Assembly: GCA_017618015.1 (NCBI GenBank)
Contig: JAFZVC010000026.1
Span: forward strand, 1 to 64,000
DNA length: 64,000 bases
Direction of reading: 5' to 3'
Source: Spirochaetaceae bacterium
GTDB lineage: Bacteria > Spirochaetota > Spirochaetia > Treponematales > Treponemataceae
A model generated the notes under the pieces. That model worked only from the letters and a program-made list of their open reading frames with translations. It had not been told where the DNA came from and ran no database searches. Shown piece by piece: positions 18,747-27,130 of the stretch. Both the position numbers and the translations under genes were made by a program. The number at the start of each line of letters is the position of its first letter. The first letter of the stretch is position 1.

Positions 18747-20003
18747 TTATATATCCTCATTTTTGCTCATCATAAAATCTACAACTAAGGATGCGGCTTC
18801 TCCACGATGCATCCATGCTGTGTTTTTGGCAATTGCCCTTTGCTTAGCTAATTCTTCATTGTCGGACATGGATTTTAGTATTATTCCAATATTACAAAAA
18901 TCTTTCTCTTCCAGCTTTCTTCCAGTTTTCTTAAGTGTCTCAAATTGCCATAATGTTGTCTCCGGATTTGCTTCAATTATATCGTATGCATCATATGGTC
19001 TTAGATCAAGCTTGTCATTTACATAAAGGAACGGTTTGTCGCAAAGAAACATATAATCAAAGATAATACCTGAGAAGTCAGAAATCATAATGTCTGCGTG
19101 GCTAAGCGATAGAATATTGTCTTTCTCAAAATCCCATATAAAATTTTCATTTTCAGGATAAGCAGTCATAAGACGATCAAGTATCTCTGATTCCGATTTT
19201 TTTGATTGCGGATGTGGACGTACGATAATTCTATAGCCTGTTTTCGAAAGCGGCTCCAAAAGTTTTTCGCCGAACCTAGACAAAATGGCACTTTCTCCCC
19301 ATGATGGTGAAACAAGAACTGTATAGGGGTGGTTTTCTTCTTTTGGAAGTTCCTTTATCTTTTTTTCAAGAATATCAAGATAAGGGCAACCAACTGTAAC
19401 ATATTCTTTTTGTTTTGTTTTTCGTATCCTTTCGAGTGTTTTCAAATCTTTACTTTGATAGTCTCCGGTAAGTAATACAGAATCAAAGTAATCAAGACCA
19501 AAAAGTCTGTATGTCGTAGCGTCACTTGTCATGTGAACAAGATGTGAATAATGGTTTACACCTTTGCTTCGTTTAAGTTGATAAACATCAAGTCCGGGGG
19601 TGGTCATAAGAACTATTTTGGCAGAGAGCATATTAAGCTTCATGAATGCAGAATTTCCTGAGCCGATGTATTCAGTTTTTACGTATAAAAAATTTTGGGA
19701 AAGAGCGGGATCATTCTCTGCACTCGTAAGATACAAAAGTGGTGTTTGTCTCTTTTCAAATTCTTGGATAATACCTGAAAAGAGCGTGATATACTGTTCC
19801 CCTTCGTTATAAATTACATATGGGTCATCTTTTGTATATAGTACATTCTGTTCGTTTTTTTTACCAGCAAATATAAACTTTAATTTAATTAATAATGCTC
19901 GACCCAAAAAATAGGCTGTTGCCAAAAGTCCTACGAGTATGGAAAAAAGCATACTACCTGTTCCGGGATCAATATAAAGCGGAAGAATTGGTATTATTGT
20001 CAT
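18747..20003 (-). CDS. TagF-like CDP-glycerol glycerophosphotransferase family protein
   Basis: The 418-residue protein has an N-terminal membrane anchor beginning YIDPGTGSMLFSILVGLLAT and a GT-B domain of the CDP-glycerol glycerophosphotransferase type: KSKGVNHYSHLVHM, TVGCPYLDIL, VSPSWGESAIL, RPHPQS and ISDFSGIIFDYMF. The SD-SG and RPHP motifs are the family hallmarks, so it probably adds glycerol phosphate or another polyol phosphate. Its start overlaps the end of the YidC-like/sulfatase fusion by four bases, tying both to one task. Confidence 0.82.
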   Translation of the reverse strand: MTIIPILPLYIDPGTGSMLFSILVGLLATAYFLGRALLIKLKFIFAGKKNEQNVLYTKDDPYVIYNEGEQYITLFSGIIQEFEKRQTPLLYLTSAENDPALSQNFLYVKTEYIGSGNSAFMKLNMLSAKIVLMTTPGLDVYQLKRSKGVNHYSHLVHMTSDATTYRLFGLDYFDSVLLTGDYQSKDLKTLERIRKTKQKEYVTVGCPYLDILEKKIKELPKEENHPYTVLVSPSWGESAILSRFGEKLLEPLSKTGYRIIVRPHPQSKKSESEILDRLMTAYPENENFIWDFEKDNILSLSHADIMISDFSGIIFDYMFLCDKPFLYVNDKLDLRPYDAYDIIEANPETTLWQFETLKKTGRKLEEKDFCNIGIILKSMSDNEELAKQRAIAKNTAWMHRGEAASLVVDFMMSKNEDI

Positions 20004-22681
20004 TGTATTTTCTCCCAGTTTTCAGGATTGAAAATATCATCCTTCACATTGTAGATTTCCCCATCAAGTATAAATGTGTTTGTTTTATTCATTTCGGGCG
20101 TATAACGTGAATTTGTATATACTGCGATTCCATTATTCTTTCTTTCTGTATCAATTGAATTGTTAGTGAACGGATTATTTGATACAGAGATTATATCTTG
20201 TATTGCAATAGATAGAACATCTCCATTACACATGAATGTAGAGTCTGTACAGAATGGCTCTGAAGAATTAAAGTCTTTTACCATAAGAAGAGGATTATAA
20301 CGAGCCGGAATTTTTTTGTTCTCTCCGAATTGATCAAATTCAGATAAATCAAGTTCTGCACCATGGTCACTTACCAAAATAATTCTTGTATTGTCGTATA
20401 CACCTTCTTCGCGTAAGTAATTGAACCATTCTCCAAGTTTATTAAAAGTAGCTATGTTAGTATGATAAGTTTTGAATGTGTATTCATCATAGAATCGGTT
20501 CAAACCAAAGTTCGTAACGGAATCTGCTGGTTCATAATCGGGTACTTGCATGAAGGCTGACCCATGCGTTAAGTCGTTTATCATTAATGTGAAGCATGGT
20601 GTTTCGGCGTTTGTATCAGTAAGTTCTGGCAAATAATCAAGAACGGAATAACTGTCTATAAGCGATTCTATTGGATTTGAAAGTAACGTTACACTGCAAT
20701 ATGTTCCGTCATCGTAAAGCATTCCCCTGACACATGCCGGAAGTATCTTGAAAAAACTGAATAAAAGAAAATTACGTTTGAGAACTAGGCTTTGCGGTGT
20801 CAGTTCTATATTATGTTCTGTTGCCCATTTTATTGTGTATTTCCTCTGTACGTTATGAGCGTTTATATGTTCGTAACCCTGGAAAATCGAGTTGTCCGGT
20901 ATCCAGCTGTAATTTGCCCATGATATGTCGGTTACTGTACATTCAAAACCACTTCTTGAAAAGAGCACTGGCATAACAAGGCATGATTCGTTGTGTTTTT
21001 GTACCATTGGTATATCAGAGCGTTCGTTCATTTGTTCCGGCAAATAGTCGTAACCTCCGAATACAACGGGAACTGCATAAAGAGTATGCCCATTTACGGA
21101 AATAGTATTTGTGTAAAGTTTGAAACCTTTGAATGAGTTTTCAAGTTCTGGTTTTTCCAAAAAAATGTCGTCAAGAAAGGAAGGAATCGCTCTGTCAAGC
21201 ATAATAACTACGACATTCTTATTGGTTTTCGAAAGATGATATTCTGGTGATAAAGATTCGGATTGCGAGAATAGTGAGACATTTTCTCTTGTTTCTGCAA
21301 ATTCTTTAAAGCATTTTTGAAGTTTCATACTGTCTTTAAATCCAAGAATGACAAGTATTATAACTAATATTTGAAGGACAGGTTTCAATATAAGAGTTGG
21401 TTTAAATTTTAATCCACATACAGCAATTGTGAGTGAAATTATTAATACAAGAAAATCGTAAAGAATGTCTGTTTTTTGAGGCATGCGTTTAATGCCAGAA
21501 TCAAAAATCAGGCTGGATGACATAGTTCCATATTCTTTTTGAAAAATGAATGTATAAAGAAGGGCTCCTACTGCAATGATGGTGAAGAAGAAAGAAAAGA
21601 GTGGACGGAGTTTTTTGGGGAACATAAAATAAAAGCAGCCGAACCAAAATAAAAACAATCCAATACTTTGAAATAAAGTTGTTCTAATGTATGTTAATGG
21701 AGATGATACTTCGTCTATAAAAGAAAATTCTTGTGGTGATGATGACATGACTGCACTAGGAATTACTACCCCTGTTAGAAGAACGATAATCAGACATGAA
21801 AAAATAAATAAATTTGTACAGAGATTCTTGTCATTTACGAGCGTATTTAGTGGCTTTTTTATAAGAAATTTTGCAAGTTTTATATACAGAGGTATGCAAA
21901 GAATAAAAATGCAGATTGATATTATGAGAAGCTTTTTTACGGGCGTATAGTCTGTGAATAAAATAAATATTCCTGCAACGAGACATATACTTGTTATTGT
22001 GAAATAAAGGGTTCTAGCAGGATTATTTGTCTTGTAGAATATGTTTTTCACAAGGGAAAAAACGTTATTCATCGTCCAGTAGAGGACAAGTCCAGACGGA
22101 GAATCATATAGCAGAAAAAGGAACAATAAAGCCATAGCGTATAGCTGTATTTTTTCTTTGATGGGGAAACCTTTTGTATATACAGCACCAGCAAGTATGT
22201 TTATTATTGTCATAGCAATCGGCAACACATTTATTTTAAAGCTTCCAATAGAAAAAAGTGCATCTGGTTCGCCTAAATCATGGATAAATAAAAACGGGAT
22301 ACTTTGAATAATTTCCAGATTCGAAAGAAAATGGTATGCTGCGATAAAAAACGGAACCTGAATTATAAGACTTATTGAGCTTCTCAAAGCCATAATAGGG
22401 TGATAATGTTGCTGCCTATAATAGGTATTCAGTATCATATACTGCTCGTCACCCTTGAATACGGCTTTTATACGGTTTACAGTCGGTCTCAGCCTTTTCT
22501 GAGTGTTTCTTTCAATTTCTTGCCAGTGTTCTGCTATTATATACAATGGCAAAGAAAAAAGAGTAACAGCAGTACTCACTCCAATAATTGAAAGTCCAGC
22601 ATTTTTTGTGAAAAGATTGAACAAGTAATATACAAATTCAATTATAAGTTCAATTGGATAAATGATTATTTGGTAGAACAT
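20000..22681 (-). CDS. YidC/Oxa1-like membrane domain fused to sulfatase/LTA-synthase-type domain
   Basis: This 893-residue protein has three parts. Residues 1-220 align with the YidC/Oxa1 core: a first helix plus SLPLYIIAE, RPTVNRIKAVFKGDEQ, SLIIQVPFFIAAYHFLS (104-120) and SPSGLVLYWTMNNVFSLVKN (204-223). The groove arginine expected in the first core helix is replaced by Thr40. Residues about 225-450 hold roughly six to seven further membrane helices. From about 485 an alkaline-phosphatase-superfamily domain follows, with VVIMLDRA (D496), NGHT (T533, possible nucleophile) and SDHGAE (771-776). It is followed by the TagF-like gene. I infer a surface phospho-group transferase or hydrolase with a repurposed YidC-like anchor, not a housekeeping insertase. 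Confidence 0.8.
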   Translation of the reverse strand: MFYQIIIYPIELIIEFVYYLFNLFTKNAGLSIIGVSTAVTLFSLPLYIIAEHWQEIERNTQKRLRPTVNRIKAVFKGDEQYMILNTYYRQQHYHPIMALRSSISLIIQVPFFIAAYHFLSNLEIIQSIPFLFIHDLGEPDALFSIGSFKINVLPIAMTIINILAGAVYTKGFPIKEKIQLYAMALLFLFLLYDSPSGLVLYWTMNNVFSLVKNIFYKTNNPARTLYFTITSICLVAGIFILFTDYTPVKKLLIISICIFILCIPLYIKLAKFLIKKPLNTLVNDKNLCTNLFIFSCLIIVLLTGVVIPSAVMSSSPQEFSFIDEVSSPLTYIRTTLFQSIGLFLFWFGCFYFMFPKKLRPLFSFFFTIIAVGALLYTFIFQKEYGTMSSSLIFDSGIKRMPQKTDILYDFLVLIISLTIAVCGLKFKPTLILKPVLQILVIILVILGFKDSMKLQKCFKEFAETRENVSLFSQSESLSPEYHLSKTNKNVVVIMLDRAIPSFLDDIFLEKPELENSFKGFKLYTNTISVNGHTLYAVPVVFGGYDYLPEQMNERSDIPMVQKHNESCLVMPVLFSRSGFECTVTDISWANYSWIPDNSIFQGYEHINAHNVQRKYTIKWATEHNIELTPQSLVLKRNFLLFSFFKILPACVRGMLYDDGTYCSVTLLSNPIESLIDSYSVLDYLPELTDTNAETPCFTLMINDLTHGSAFMQVPDYEPADSVTNFGLNRFYDEYTFKTYHTNIATFNKLGEWFNYLREEGVYDNTRIILVSDHGAELDLSEFDQFGENKKIPARYNPLLMVKDFNSSEPFCTDSTFMCNGDVLSIAIQDIISVSNNPFTNNSIDTERKNNGIAVYTNSRYTPEMNKTNTFILDGEIYNVKDDIFNPENWEKIQ

Positions 22682-22687
22682 ATTAGA

Positions 22688-23623
22688 TTAAATCAGATCA
22701 GATCTGAATTCCTTAAGATTCTTAGAATGAATGTGAAGATTCGCAAGAGGGTATTCTTCTCCTTGAAATACGATAAAAGGCTTCTTTATGGAGTTTTCAT
22801 GCTTCCAGATTACTTGAAAATCTGCCGGGGAATATACAGCTGTTTCATTTATAAAGCCTTTTTTGGATTCTCCATTTCTTGGATCTATTCCTCCAAGATA
22901 TTGCCCGAATGCGGCAGCATCAAAAAGAGTTCTTGTTTTCTCATAGTTTTCATAGAAAACCCACGGTTTATTTGATGTTTTCCCTGATGTAGATATTAGT
23001 TTTTTATTTGTGAAATAATAAGAAGGTGGAATTACAGGTAACGATTTACATATTAATGTTTTTTTTTCCATAAATTCTGAAAATGCGATCATATCATTTT
23101 TGGGGAAAAGCGTATGTTTCCTGTTATAAAAACAGCAGAATTCTCTAAGAATTTCCTTTTCTGGGATATATACAAATCCAGGAATACAACGTTTATCTGC
23201 ATCGGCGGGAAGTAAGATTGCTTTGAATGAGGATAGTTTTTGCTCTAGTTCTGTTAAATCTGCATATATTGCATTGTCATATTCAAAGTGATAAATACTT
23301 GTAATGCAATATGTACTCATGAAGTCATACAGAATAAAGAAGCGCTCTACGACAAAACGCCAGAAACCGTCCCTCCATTTTTGTCTAGTAAGACGGTTAA
23401 AGCGAAGGAAAAATAAGTGTTCTTTCGTTATATTTATATCGTTTGATAGCACGATGTACAATTGTTCATATTGCTTTTGTAGTTCCAAAAGCTGCTCGAA
23501 TGATTCATCGACAATACAATATAACTTTGTATCTTTGTTTGTTAAAAAAAACTGATGTATAAAATCATCAAGATAATTTGGATACTGTTTTCCTTTATGT
23601 ATTATTGCAGCATTAGTCACCAT
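22688..23623 (-). CDS. Glycan-locus protein of unknown family, possible glycosyltransferase
   Basis: The ATG at 23623 (MVTNAAIIHKGK) is preceded by GAGG four bases upstream, so I prefer it over the longer form that would run back to 23746 within the neighbour. The 311-residue protein contains WRDGFWRFVVERFFILYDFM and IYHFEYDNAIYADL, which is suggestive of an acidic metal site in a GT-A-like fold, but I do not recognise the family. It overlaps the end of the upstream exostosin-like gene and ends 6 bases before the YidC-like/sulfatase fusion. Confidence 0.6.
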   Translation of the reverse strand: MVTNAAIIHKGKQYPNYLDDFIHQFFLTNKDTKLYCIVDESFEQLLELQKQYEQLYIVLSNDINITKEHLFFLRFNRLTRQKWRDGFWRFVVERFFILYDFMSTYCITSIYHFEYDNAIYADLTELEQKLSSFKAILLPADADKRCIPGFVYIPEKEILREFCCFYNRKHTLFPKNDMIAFSEFMEKKTLICKSLPVIPPSYYFTNKKLISTSGKTSNKPWVFYENYEKTRTLFDAAAFGQYLGGIDPRNGESKKGFINETAVYSPADFQVIWKHENSIKKPFIVFQGEEYPLANLHIHSKNLKEFRSDLI

Positions 23624-24533
23624 AAAACCTCGTCGTCCACCAGTTAAGCCAAAGCGCATCTGTTTTGGATGCAGAGATAATTTCGGAATACTTTTTTGCA
23701 AGCTCTGTTTCTGAAAGAGAAGTCGCTTCATCCCATGAAGAAACACACCAAATTGGTAAACCTAAAGATGCGAAGTAATTGTTCATGTAGTTGTTTGGTA
23801 CTATCGGGATAACACCAAAATACATTGCTTCCCATGTTCTGTGGCAATCTAAGCCATTTCCAGAGGGAGAGGCTACAAACATAAATGAAGAGAGCAGTTT
23901 TCTATACAGGTGCATGTTTGGTGTTCTTGAAATTAACTCAGTAGTTGGTTTTCTCCACATTGCAAGATAGCAAGGAACTCTATCTTTTGCATTTGTCGCT
24001 ATATTGAAACCATAAAGGATTTTAGGTTTCTTATTTTTATTTATGAAGGATTTTTTCTTGAAGTCACAGATATCTCCAGCATTATGACGCCATAAATCTT
24101 CTAATCCTATGGGGAGCGGAATCAGCTTTTCATGACGGAGCATACAGTTTTGTGCAAACCAGCGATAAACGTGCTCGTCGTTAGCTATTGAAGTATAAAG
24201 AGCATCATCTGTTATATTCTCATCACTCTGATGAGTTACAAGAATGAAAGATTTATGAATATGTGGCAAGATTTGTGATGAAAAATCTTTAAGCAGACGT
24301 GAACTCACGAATACGACTGGTCGCTTTTTTTGCAAGTTGCGTTTAAAAGAGTTGATTTCTTCTGCAGAACAAAGTGTAGTATTGTCATAAAGAAAATCTG
24401 CTGTTCTTCTGTATGTATCACCAGAAAGAAACGGAGCAGACGATGGCCGCCGTTTTAGCAGGCGGTTTGTAAAAAAACATACATCATGCCAAAACTCGTA
24501 AGGAATATTTTCTAAATAGTATTTAACAGACAT
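23613..24533 (-). CDS. Exostosin/GT47-like glycosyltransferase (putative)
   Basis: The 306-residue protein has a GT-B-like C-terminal half with the motif FVASPSGNGLDCHRTWEAMY followed by FGVIPIV, a pattern seen in exostosin-type and related glycosyltransferases (donor-binding Glu in 'TWEA'). Upstream segments VVFVSSRLL, ILVTHQSDE and LIPLPIGLED fit a Rossmann-like half. The assignment to GT47 is tentative. It lies just downstream of a decayed GT2 piece, so it may now be the first intact gene of the leftward group. Confidence 0.62.
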   Translation of the reverse strand: MSVKYYLENIPYEFWHDVCFFTNRLLKRRPSSAPFLSGDTYRRTADFLYDNTTLCSAEEINSFKRNLQKKRPVVFVSSRLLKDFSSQILPHIHKSFILVTHQSDENITDDALYTSIANDEHVYRWFAQNCMLRHEKLIPLPIGLEDLWRHNAGDICDFKKKSFINKNKKPKILYGFNIATNAKDRVPCYLAMWRKPTTELISRTPNMHLYRKLLSSFMFVASPSGNGLDCHRTWEAMYFGVIPIVPNNYMNNYFASLGLPIWCVSSWDEATSLSETELAKKYSEIISASKTDALWLNWWTTRFYGD

Positions 24534-24543
24534 TGATTAAACC

Positions 24544-24947
24544 CTACTGAAATAGCAAAAAGATACATGATAAATCTTTTGAAATATAATAATCTATAAG
24601 ACCGTTTTGTTGCAAGGTAGTTAACAGGTTATAAACTATATCAAAATTATGGTTGTAATCAGGAATACATCTACAGCCGGTTATTTTTGAAAACTGATTA
24701 AATATTTCATACTTATTTACAACCCCATATTGAATCTTATCAGGATATTTTTCCCATAATTCTATTGCATGAATTAATGCTCCTGCTACATAATAATCCC
24801 CCGAATTCATGATACCTGTCAATTTGCTATTTGCTTTTTTAACCCTTTATTCATTGCATTATAAATTCCATTGTCTTTTTCTGAACACCAATAAGATAAT
24901 AAGTCCTTATATTCTGGGTTATCAGCATGTTTTTTATAACGGCAACA
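24544..24947 (-). pseudogene. Remnant of a GT2 glycosyltransferase gene with poly-A frameshift
   Basis: Reading leftward, one frame gives KDLLSYWCSEKDNGIYNAMN then KGL, the signature of the GT2 group seen intact at 30110-30901 (WWCSEKDSGIYNAMNKG). A missing A in the A-run (T-run 24835-24840 on the plus strand) shifts the frame; the next frame continues ANSKLTGIMNSGDYYVAGAL to a stop at 24544. The N-terminal third is lost (an in-frame stop is at 24948-24950) and the C-terminus is short. The 92-residue open frame at 24544-24822 is therefore part of a broken gene. Confidence 0.75.
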
Positions 24948-25016
24948 CTATAAAAAGCATTGGCAATTAAAGAACCTTTTTATCTAGTTTTGTATTTTCA
25001 ATATCTTGAAAAAATA

Positions 25017-25025
25017 TGATATAAT
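25017..25025 (+). promoter_or_regulatory. Extended -10 promoter for the kinase-nucleotidyltransferase fusion
   Basis: TGATATAAT fits the extended -10 form TGnTATAAT exactly. No good -35 is seen at 16-18 bases, which an extended -10 does not need. It would place transcription start near 25032, about 40 bases before the ATG at 25074, which has GGAG at 25064-25067. This is the only plus-strand gene within the glycan locus and so needs its own promoter. Confidence 0.5.
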
Positions 25026-25073
25026 AATACATCATTTTGATGGGTGTTGTAACCCCCTGATTTGGAGTAAAAT

Positions 25074-27014
25074 ATGAATAATTCAGAAAAAATAATAAAT
25101 CTTTTTGTTCCTGGTCGTCTCTGTCTTATTGGAGAACATAGTGATTGGGCAGGTTTATATAAATCTATAAATTCTTCGATTGTCCCGGGACGGGCTATTG
25201 TTACAGGTATAGAGCAGGGAATTTATGCTCGAGCAGTTCGTGCAGATTCTTTTTGTATTGATTATGAGATAGACGAATTCAAAAACAGCTCTTTTGATTG
25301 CCCTATGGATTCTGAAAAGTTAAAACAAGTTGCAAAGGCTGGTGGCTTTTTCTCTTATTGTGCAGGGGTTGCTTCTTATATTAATGAATACTACAACGTA
25401 TCTGGGGTTCATATAACAGTAACTAAAATGGATTTACCAATAAAAAGCGGACTTTCAAGCAGTGCCGCTATATGTGTCCTGGTCGCACGTGCTTTCAATC
25501 AATTGTATAATCTCAATTGTAATACAATGGGGGAGATGTTCATGGCCTATTATGGAGAACAGAGAACTCCGTCTAGGTGTGGGCGTCTAGATCAAGCGTG
25601 TGCTTATGGAATTAAGCCTGTAGCCATGACTTTTGAAGGAAATGAAATATCGGTTAAACCTTTAGTATTAAAATCACCTATGTACTTTGTAATCGCTGAT
25701 TTAAAAAGTAATAAAGATACAGTAAAAATACTGGCTGATTTGAACAGATGTTTTCCTTTTGCAGAAACAGAATTAGACAGGAACGTTCAAGAAGCACTTG
25801 GGTCTGATAATGAGCATTTCATAACCAAAGCAACTGAATTTATTGAAGATGGCAACAATGAGGCTTTCGGTAAGCTTATGTACGAGTATCAAGCGAATTT
25901 CGATAAAAAAATTGCACCAGCTTGTCCCTCGGAATTAAAAGCTCCGGTTCTTCATTCAATACTATCTGACGAAAATTTGAAAAAATGGATTTATGGTTCA
26001 AAGGGTGTGGGGTCTCAGGGAGATGGTACTGTCCAACTTTTAGCGAAGGATGAAGAAAGTCAGAGTAAAGTCGTAAAATACTTGAAAGATAAGAAAGGAC
26101 TTGATCCTTTTACATTGACATTGCTTCCGTCTAAGAAGCTTCGGAAAGCGGTAATTCCTGTAGCAGGTTTTGGAACAAGACTGTTTCCTGCAACCAAATG
26201 TCTTAAAAAAGATTTTTTTCCAATAATGGATAAAGATGGGATTCTTAAACCAGTCATTTTGATTTTGCTTGAGCAACTGTTAAATGCCGGAATTGAAGAA
26301 ATATGTCTTGTGATAGGAGAGAATGAACAGTTTTTGTATGATTCATTTTTTAAATCGCTACCAAAAGATCATTATAACAAACTTCCTGATGATAAAAAGA
26401 AATATGAAGATATTATTGAATCTTTACAAAGGCATATAACTTATGTTGTGCAAAAAGAAAAGTTAGGTTTTGGACATGCCGTATTCCAAAGCTGTGTTTT
26501 TGCAGCAGATGAGCCAGTTCTTTTGCTACTTGGAGATATGATTTATAATACATCTTCAGAAAAAAACTGCATGCAGCAAATGATTGATGTATATGAAAAA
26601 TATGGCAAACCTATCATTTCAATCCATTCTGTACCTAAATCAGATGTAATACACTATGGAATTATGACAGGCAGTTGGGATGATACAGAGCAGAAAGTCT
26701 TAAGATTGACAGAAATTTCAGAGAAACCAACTGTTCAATATGCAGAAGATTTTCTTTGTGTACCTACAAAAAAATCAAAGCAGAATTTCTATGCTGTCTT
26801 TGGACAGTATATCCTTACAAAGGAAGTCTATGATCAACTAGGTGAGAATATTAATAACAATCTACTAGAAAATGGTGAATTTCAGCTTACAACGGCGTTG
26901 GAGCAAGTTCGCGAAAAATCTGGAATGCTTGGCTATTTGATCGATGGAGTTTCCTATGATGTAGGGCTTCCTGAAATGTACATAAATACAGTTAATACGT
27001 TTAGAAAGTCTTAA
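25074..27014 (+). CDS. Bifunctional GHMP sugar kinase / GalU-type nucleotidyltransferase
   Basis: The 646-residue protein joins two enzymes. Residues 1-350 form a GHMP kinase: GRLCLIGEHSDWAG (14-27), the phosphate loop PIKSGLSSSAA (122-132), CGRLDQACAYG (169-179) and a third motif SKGVGSQGDG (309-318). Residues 356-646 form a GalU-like nucleotidyltransferase with IPVAGFGTRLFPATK (361-375), a catalytic Lys shortly after, and LLLGDMIY. It resembles galactokinase in motif 1 but is not galK by detail. The inferred reaction is sugar to sugar-1-phosphate to NDP-sugar (a salvage route). The gene runs against all neighbours and its stop codon lies inside a copied rfbC fragment. Confidence 0.85.
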   Translation: MNNSEKIINLFVPGRLCLIGEHSDWAGLYKSINSSIVPGRAIVTGIEQGIYARAVRADSFCIDYEIDEFKNSSFDCPMDSEKLKQVAKAGGFFSYCAGVASYINEYYNVSGVHITVTKMDLPIKSGLSSSAAICVLVARAFNQLYNLNCNTMGEMFMAYYGEQRTPSRCGRLDQACAYGIKPVAMTFEGNEISVKPLVLKSPMYFVIADLKSNKDTVKILADLNRCFPFAETELDRNVQEALGSDNEHFITKATEFIEDGNNEAFGKLMYEYQANFDKKIAPACPSELKAPVLHSILSDENLKKWIYGSKGVGSQGDGTVQLLAKDEESQSKVVKYLKDKKGLDPFTLTLLPSKKLRKAVIPVAGFGTRLFPATKCLKKDFFPIMDKDGILKPVILILLEQLLNAGIEEICLVIGENEQFLYDSFFKSLPKDHYNKLPDDKKKYEDIIESLQRHITYVVQKEKLGFGHAVFQSCVFAADEPVLLLLGDMIYNTSSEKNCMQQMIDVYEKYGKPIISIHSVPKSDVIHYGIMTGSWDDTEQKVLRLTEISEKPTVQYAEDFLCVPTKKSKQNFYAVFGQYILTKEVYDQLGENINNNLLENGEFQLTTALEQVREKSGMLGYLIDGVSYDVGLPEMYINTVNTFRKS

Positions 27015-27130
27015 ATTCCTTTACGAAAGTCTTCGAAGCTAGGCCATTTCTGATCTTTTTCAGAAAGATTTAGAGGAACACCATCTTTTGTGTAGCCTTC
27101 CGCAGAAGCGGAATTATTGTATGTGCCTTC
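27010..27130 (-). pseudogene. Copied 3' end of rfbC
   Basis: These 121 bases match 30914-31034, the last codons of the intact rfbC, with only two visible mismatches (plus-strand ACGAAAGTCTTCG against ACGGAAGTCCTCG). The match begins at CTTAAATTCC, so the stop codon of the plus-strand fusion gene (27012-27014) lies within the copied segment. No upstream part of rfbC is present. It is a recombination scar, not a gene. Confidence 0.92.

Noticed and set aside
20000-22681. Calling the gene the essential membrane insertase yidC
   Set aside because: The groove arginine is Thr40, two more domains follow, and the context is a glycan locus rather than rpmH-rnpA-yidC.
25006-25025. TTGAAA as a -35 for the fusion gene promoter
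   Set aside because: Its spacing to TATAAT is only eight bases; the extended -10 explanation fits better.
25074-26130. Calling the N-terminal half a plain galactokinase
   Set aside because: Motif 1 is IGEHSDWAG, the GVMDQ-type motif is GRLDQACAYG, and the protein continues into a nucleotidyltransferase, so the sugar is not certain.
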